Source: Christiangramia oceanisediminis
GTDB taxonomy: Bacteria; Bacteroidota; Bacteroidia; Flavobacteriales; Flavobacteriaceae
Assembly: GCF_022570735.2 (NCBI RefSeq)
Contig: NZ_JANCNS010000001.1
Span: 248,001-312,000, forward strand
DNA length: 64,000 nucleotides
Direction: 5' to 3'
The notes under the pieces were generated by a model. The model did not search any database. It was not told where the DNA came from and worked only from the letters and a program-made list of their open reading frames with translations. A program made the position numbers and the translations under genes. Below are positions 61,989 through 64,000 of the stretch, piece after piece. Positions within the stretch are counted from its first letter, which is position 1, and each line of letters starts with the position of its first letter.

Positions 61989-62296
61989 AATTCTGATTTT
62001 TTGATTTATAAATCTAGTATTTTATGTTTTCTGACTGAACTATAAGAGGCTGATTAACTCCAGTTTAACTAGTGATTTTAACAAGCTTAAACATTTATTA
62101 AGAAAATATTAAAACTCAGTATTCATGGTGTCTCCCGTATTACGCGGGATTCCAGTTTTAAGGTCAATTTCAATCTCTAAAGAAGCCCTAATAACCGGTT
62201 AAAAAGGTTAAAAAACTAGCCTTGACACCGCTCTAATAGTAAATTTAGTTATTCAAAAATGGAGAATGTTGAACGAATTATTCGTAGGGGAATATT
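61989..62296. other. AT-rich intergenic region
   Basis: A 308-bp gap between the divergent Ku-operon and hypothetical genes. It contains a short hairpin (TCCCG 62133-62137 with CGGGA 62145-62149) and AT-rich stretches, but I see no RNA gene or clear promoter. A TTGACA lies at about 62222, without a good -7 box at the right distance. Confidence 0.3.
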
Positions 62297-62764
62297 ATGA
62301 AGTTTGCAGAGAAGAAAAAAACAATTGAATTACTGGAAAAATTACGGCTAAGGAATTATAAGAGCGCATTTATTTACCGGATCGCCTATATGAATGAGAA
62401 ACGCCTGGCGATTAGGAGCCTTTACTTTAATCTACACAAACAGAAGCTGGAATTTTTAAAGGAAATCGAGAATACAATCGAACAATTAAAAAAGGAAATC
62501 TCACCAATACAGGATCCAAAATTACTGGCATTTTATAAACGAAAGCGTTGTGAACTGAACCATTATTATCTAAAGTATAAAATGACCGAAAGTTTTGAGC
62601 GCATATTTAAGCGCGAACTCAATAGTTATAAGAAATATCAAAAATACCTTTCCAAAATCAATCATGCATGCGTTCGGGAACTTCTTCTTAGTCACAAACA
62701 TGAATTGAAGAAGAATCTTCAGAAAATGGATCACACGGGACTGGGGAAGTTCCAGATCGCATAA
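62297..62764 (+). CDS. Hypothetical Lys-rich helical protein
   Basis: A 155-residue protein I do not recognise. It is highly basic, rich in Lys, Glu, Leu and Tyr, and predicted to be nearly all alpha-helix (LEFLKEIENTIEQLKKEISP; ELNSYKKYQKYLSKI), suggesting a helical bundle or coiled coil, possibly ferritin-like in topology. No signal peptide or membrane segment. It stands alone between the divergent Ku operon and the convergent pyrophosphatase gene. Confidence 0.65.
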   Translation: MKFAEKKKTIELLEKLRLRNYKSAFIYRIAYMNEKRLAIRSLYFNLHKQKLEFLKEIENTIEQLKKEISPIQDPKLLAFYKRKRCELNHYYLKYKMTESFERIFKRELNSYKKYQKYLSKINHACVRELLLSHKHELKKNLQKMDHTGLGKFQIA

Positions 62765-62766
62765 AC

Positions 62767-62799
62767 AAAAAACTCCGCTCAATGGCGGAGTTTTTGTTT
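62767..62799. terminator. Bidirectional terminator
   Basis: AAAACTCCGC (62769-62778) with GCGGAGTTTT (62785-62794), A run on the left and T run on the right. It can end both the plus-strand hypothetical gene and the minus-strand pyrophosphatase gene. Confidence 0.88.
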
Positions 62800-62817
62800 C
62801 CAAGTAGATTTAAAGAT

Positions 62818-64000
62818 CTATTTAAGCGCTTCTACCTTTTCTTTCACCTCATCTTCGGTTCCTGAAAAAGTATAATCTTCGGTTTTAGTTTCACCGCCAG
62901 TCGTTGTAGTGACAGCAACCTCGGCCGTGGTTACACCGTCCTTTGTGTACATATCTACTTTAACTTCCTTTTTGATCATATTCTCAACCTGGGAGGTTTC
63001 ATCCATTAAAGGCACATCTCCTTCAGTATGACCTCCAAGAATTGGAGCAATCACCAGGCCGATCAAACAGGTTAACTTGATCAGGATGTTCATGGAAGGC
63101 CCTGAGGTATCCTTGAACGGGTCTCCAACCGTATCTCCGGTAACAGCCGCTTTATGAGCATCAGAACCTTTATAGGTCATTTCCCCATTGATCATCACAC
63201 CTGCTTCGAAAGATTTTTTAGCATTATCCCATGCCCCACCGGCATTGTTCTGAAATATCGCCCATAGAACACCACTAACCGTTACCCCGGCCATATAACC
63301 TCCAAGCATTTCAGCGATCAGTAAATTATCATATCCAAAAAGTTTAGGAAAAAAGGCGATCACAATAGGAAAACCTATGGTAATTACCCCGGGAAGCAAC
63401 ATTTCTTTAAGTGCAGCCTGAGTAGAGATCTCCACACATTTATCATATTGTGGTTTAGCGGTACCTTCCATGATCCCAGGAATTTCCTTGAACTGCCTAC
63501 GTACTTCGCGAACCATTTGCATGGCCGCACTACCCACCGAGCTCATTGCAAGGGCCGAGAATACCACCGGCACCATTCCTCCAACAAACAACATGGCCAG
63601 CACGGGAGCCTTGAAGATATTGATCCCATCGATCCCGGTAAAGGTCACATAAGCTGCGAAAAGCGCTAAGGAAGTTAATGCTGCAGAAGCAATAGCGAAA
63701 CCTTTCCCCGTTGCCGCAGTTGTATTTCCTACGGAATCCAGAATATCGGTTCGTTCCCTAACGATTGGTTCCTGCTCGCTCATTTCTGCGATTCCACCGG
63801 CATTATCAGCGATAGGCCCAAAAGCGTCGATGGCCAGCTGCATGGCGGTGGTCGCCATCATTGCTGAAGCTGCCAGGGCCACCCCGTAAAATCCGGCGAA
63901 GGCATAAGAAGCCCAGATCGCTACGGCGAATAATAAAATAGAAAGGAAGGTAGAGATCATACCCGTTGAAAGCCCGGCAATGATATTGGTAGCTGCACCT
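62818..64000 (-). CDS. hppA: Membrane-bound pyrophosphatase (5' part beyond window)
   Basis: Ion-pumping pyrophosphatase that uses PPi hydrolysis to move Na+ or H+. The frame is open to the right edge and reads [17 protein letters not shown] there, a family segment, so the gene continues. Further features are [17 protein letters not shown] and the conserved C-terminal [27 protein letters not shown] (core [15 protein letters not shown]). The Ala in [10 protein letters not shown] points to the K+-dependent subfamily, which in Bacteroidota are often Na+ pumps. A 60-residue soluble C-terminal tail (about the last 70 residues) is added after the last TM helix. Confidence 0.93.
   Translation of the reverse strand, partial: GAATNIIAGLSTGMISTFLSILLFAVAIWASYAFAGFYGVALAASAMMATTAMQLAIDAFGPIADNAGGIAEMSEQEPIVRERTDILDSVGNTTAATGKGFAIASAALTSLALFAAYVTFTGIDGINIFKAPVLAMLFVGGMVPVVFSALAMSSVGSAAMQMVREVRRQFKEIPGIMEGTAKPQYDKCVEISTQAALKEMLLPGVITIGFPIVIAFFPKLFGYDNLLIAEMLGGYMAGVTVSGVLWAIFQNNAGGAWDNAKKSFEAGVMINGEMTYKGSDAHKAAVTGDTVGDPFKDTSGPSMNILIKLTCLIGLVIAPILGGHTEGDVPLMDETSQVENMIKKEVKVDMYTKDGVTTAEVAVTTTTGGETKTEDYTFSGTEDEVKEKVEALK

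Noticed and set aside
62133-62149. Terminator or small RNA at the TCCCG/CGGGA hairpin
   Set aside because: The stem is five base pairs, has no T run on either side and is not close to a gene end.

Overview
The window looks like a chromosome segment of a marine Flavobacteriaceae bacterium (Bacteroidota), possibly near Gramella/Christiangramia or Salegentibacter. Evidence: Bacteroidota promoter cores (TTTG, about 17-21 bp, then TAnnTTTG), few Shine-Dalgarno sites, gliding gene gldA, DUF3857 transglutaminases, SLC13/TrkA-C and HEPN-sulfite reductase proteins, and short dispersed palindromes that encode HAELVSAS-type tails. The genus is inference.

Layout. 1-4.1 kb (+): 3' part of a sulfatase, a radical-SAM/DUF4130 DNA-metabolism pair, two small repeat lipoproteins. 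4.1-21.6 kb (-): ispB-like prenyl synthase, rlmN, queA, aroA, a MazG-like hydrolase, a two-subunit molybdenum hydroxylase, two DUF3857 proteins, dtd, rsgA, and the Phe/Tyr operon pheA - aminotransferase - tyrA - aroG/chorismate mutase. 21.9-25.4 kb: gldA, a parDE toxin-antitoxin pair, a GIN-domain lipoprotein, a PagL-like outer-membrane protein. 25.4-46.5 kb: a nearly continuous methionine/cysteine supercluster (metF, split metH, OsmC, ferredoxin-NADP reductase, siroheme genes, sulfite reductase, cysNDH, Rrf2 regulator, metZ-like, hom, metX, metY, metK). 46.7-64 kb: a third DUF3857 protein, acyl-CoA and hydroxyacid dehydrogenases, universal stress protein, Thr/Ser dehydratase, SLC13 transporter, nucleoside kinase, fatty-acid hydroxylase, App1-like phosphatase, the LigD/Ku end-joining operon, and the 3' part of a membrane pyrophosphatase.

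The most interesting content is in the gaps between genes. Four short leader ORFs, each followed by an intrinsic terminator and a competing antiterminator pairing, look like ribosome-mediated attenuators. One, before pheA, has eight consecutive Phe/Tyr codons. Three, rich in Met and Cys codons, lie before the sulfite reductase operon (one) and the metY operon (two in series). The same cluster also carries a SAM-I riboswitch before metH, a SAM-II riboswitch before metK, and a palindrome over the cys promoter next to an Rrf2 regulator gene. Sulfate reduction and methionine synthesis thus appear to be controlled by charged-tRNA sensing, SAM sensing and a transcription factor together.

No rRNA, tRNA, CRISPR array or complete insertion sequence was recognised. 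All calls come from reading the sequence; no database search was run.
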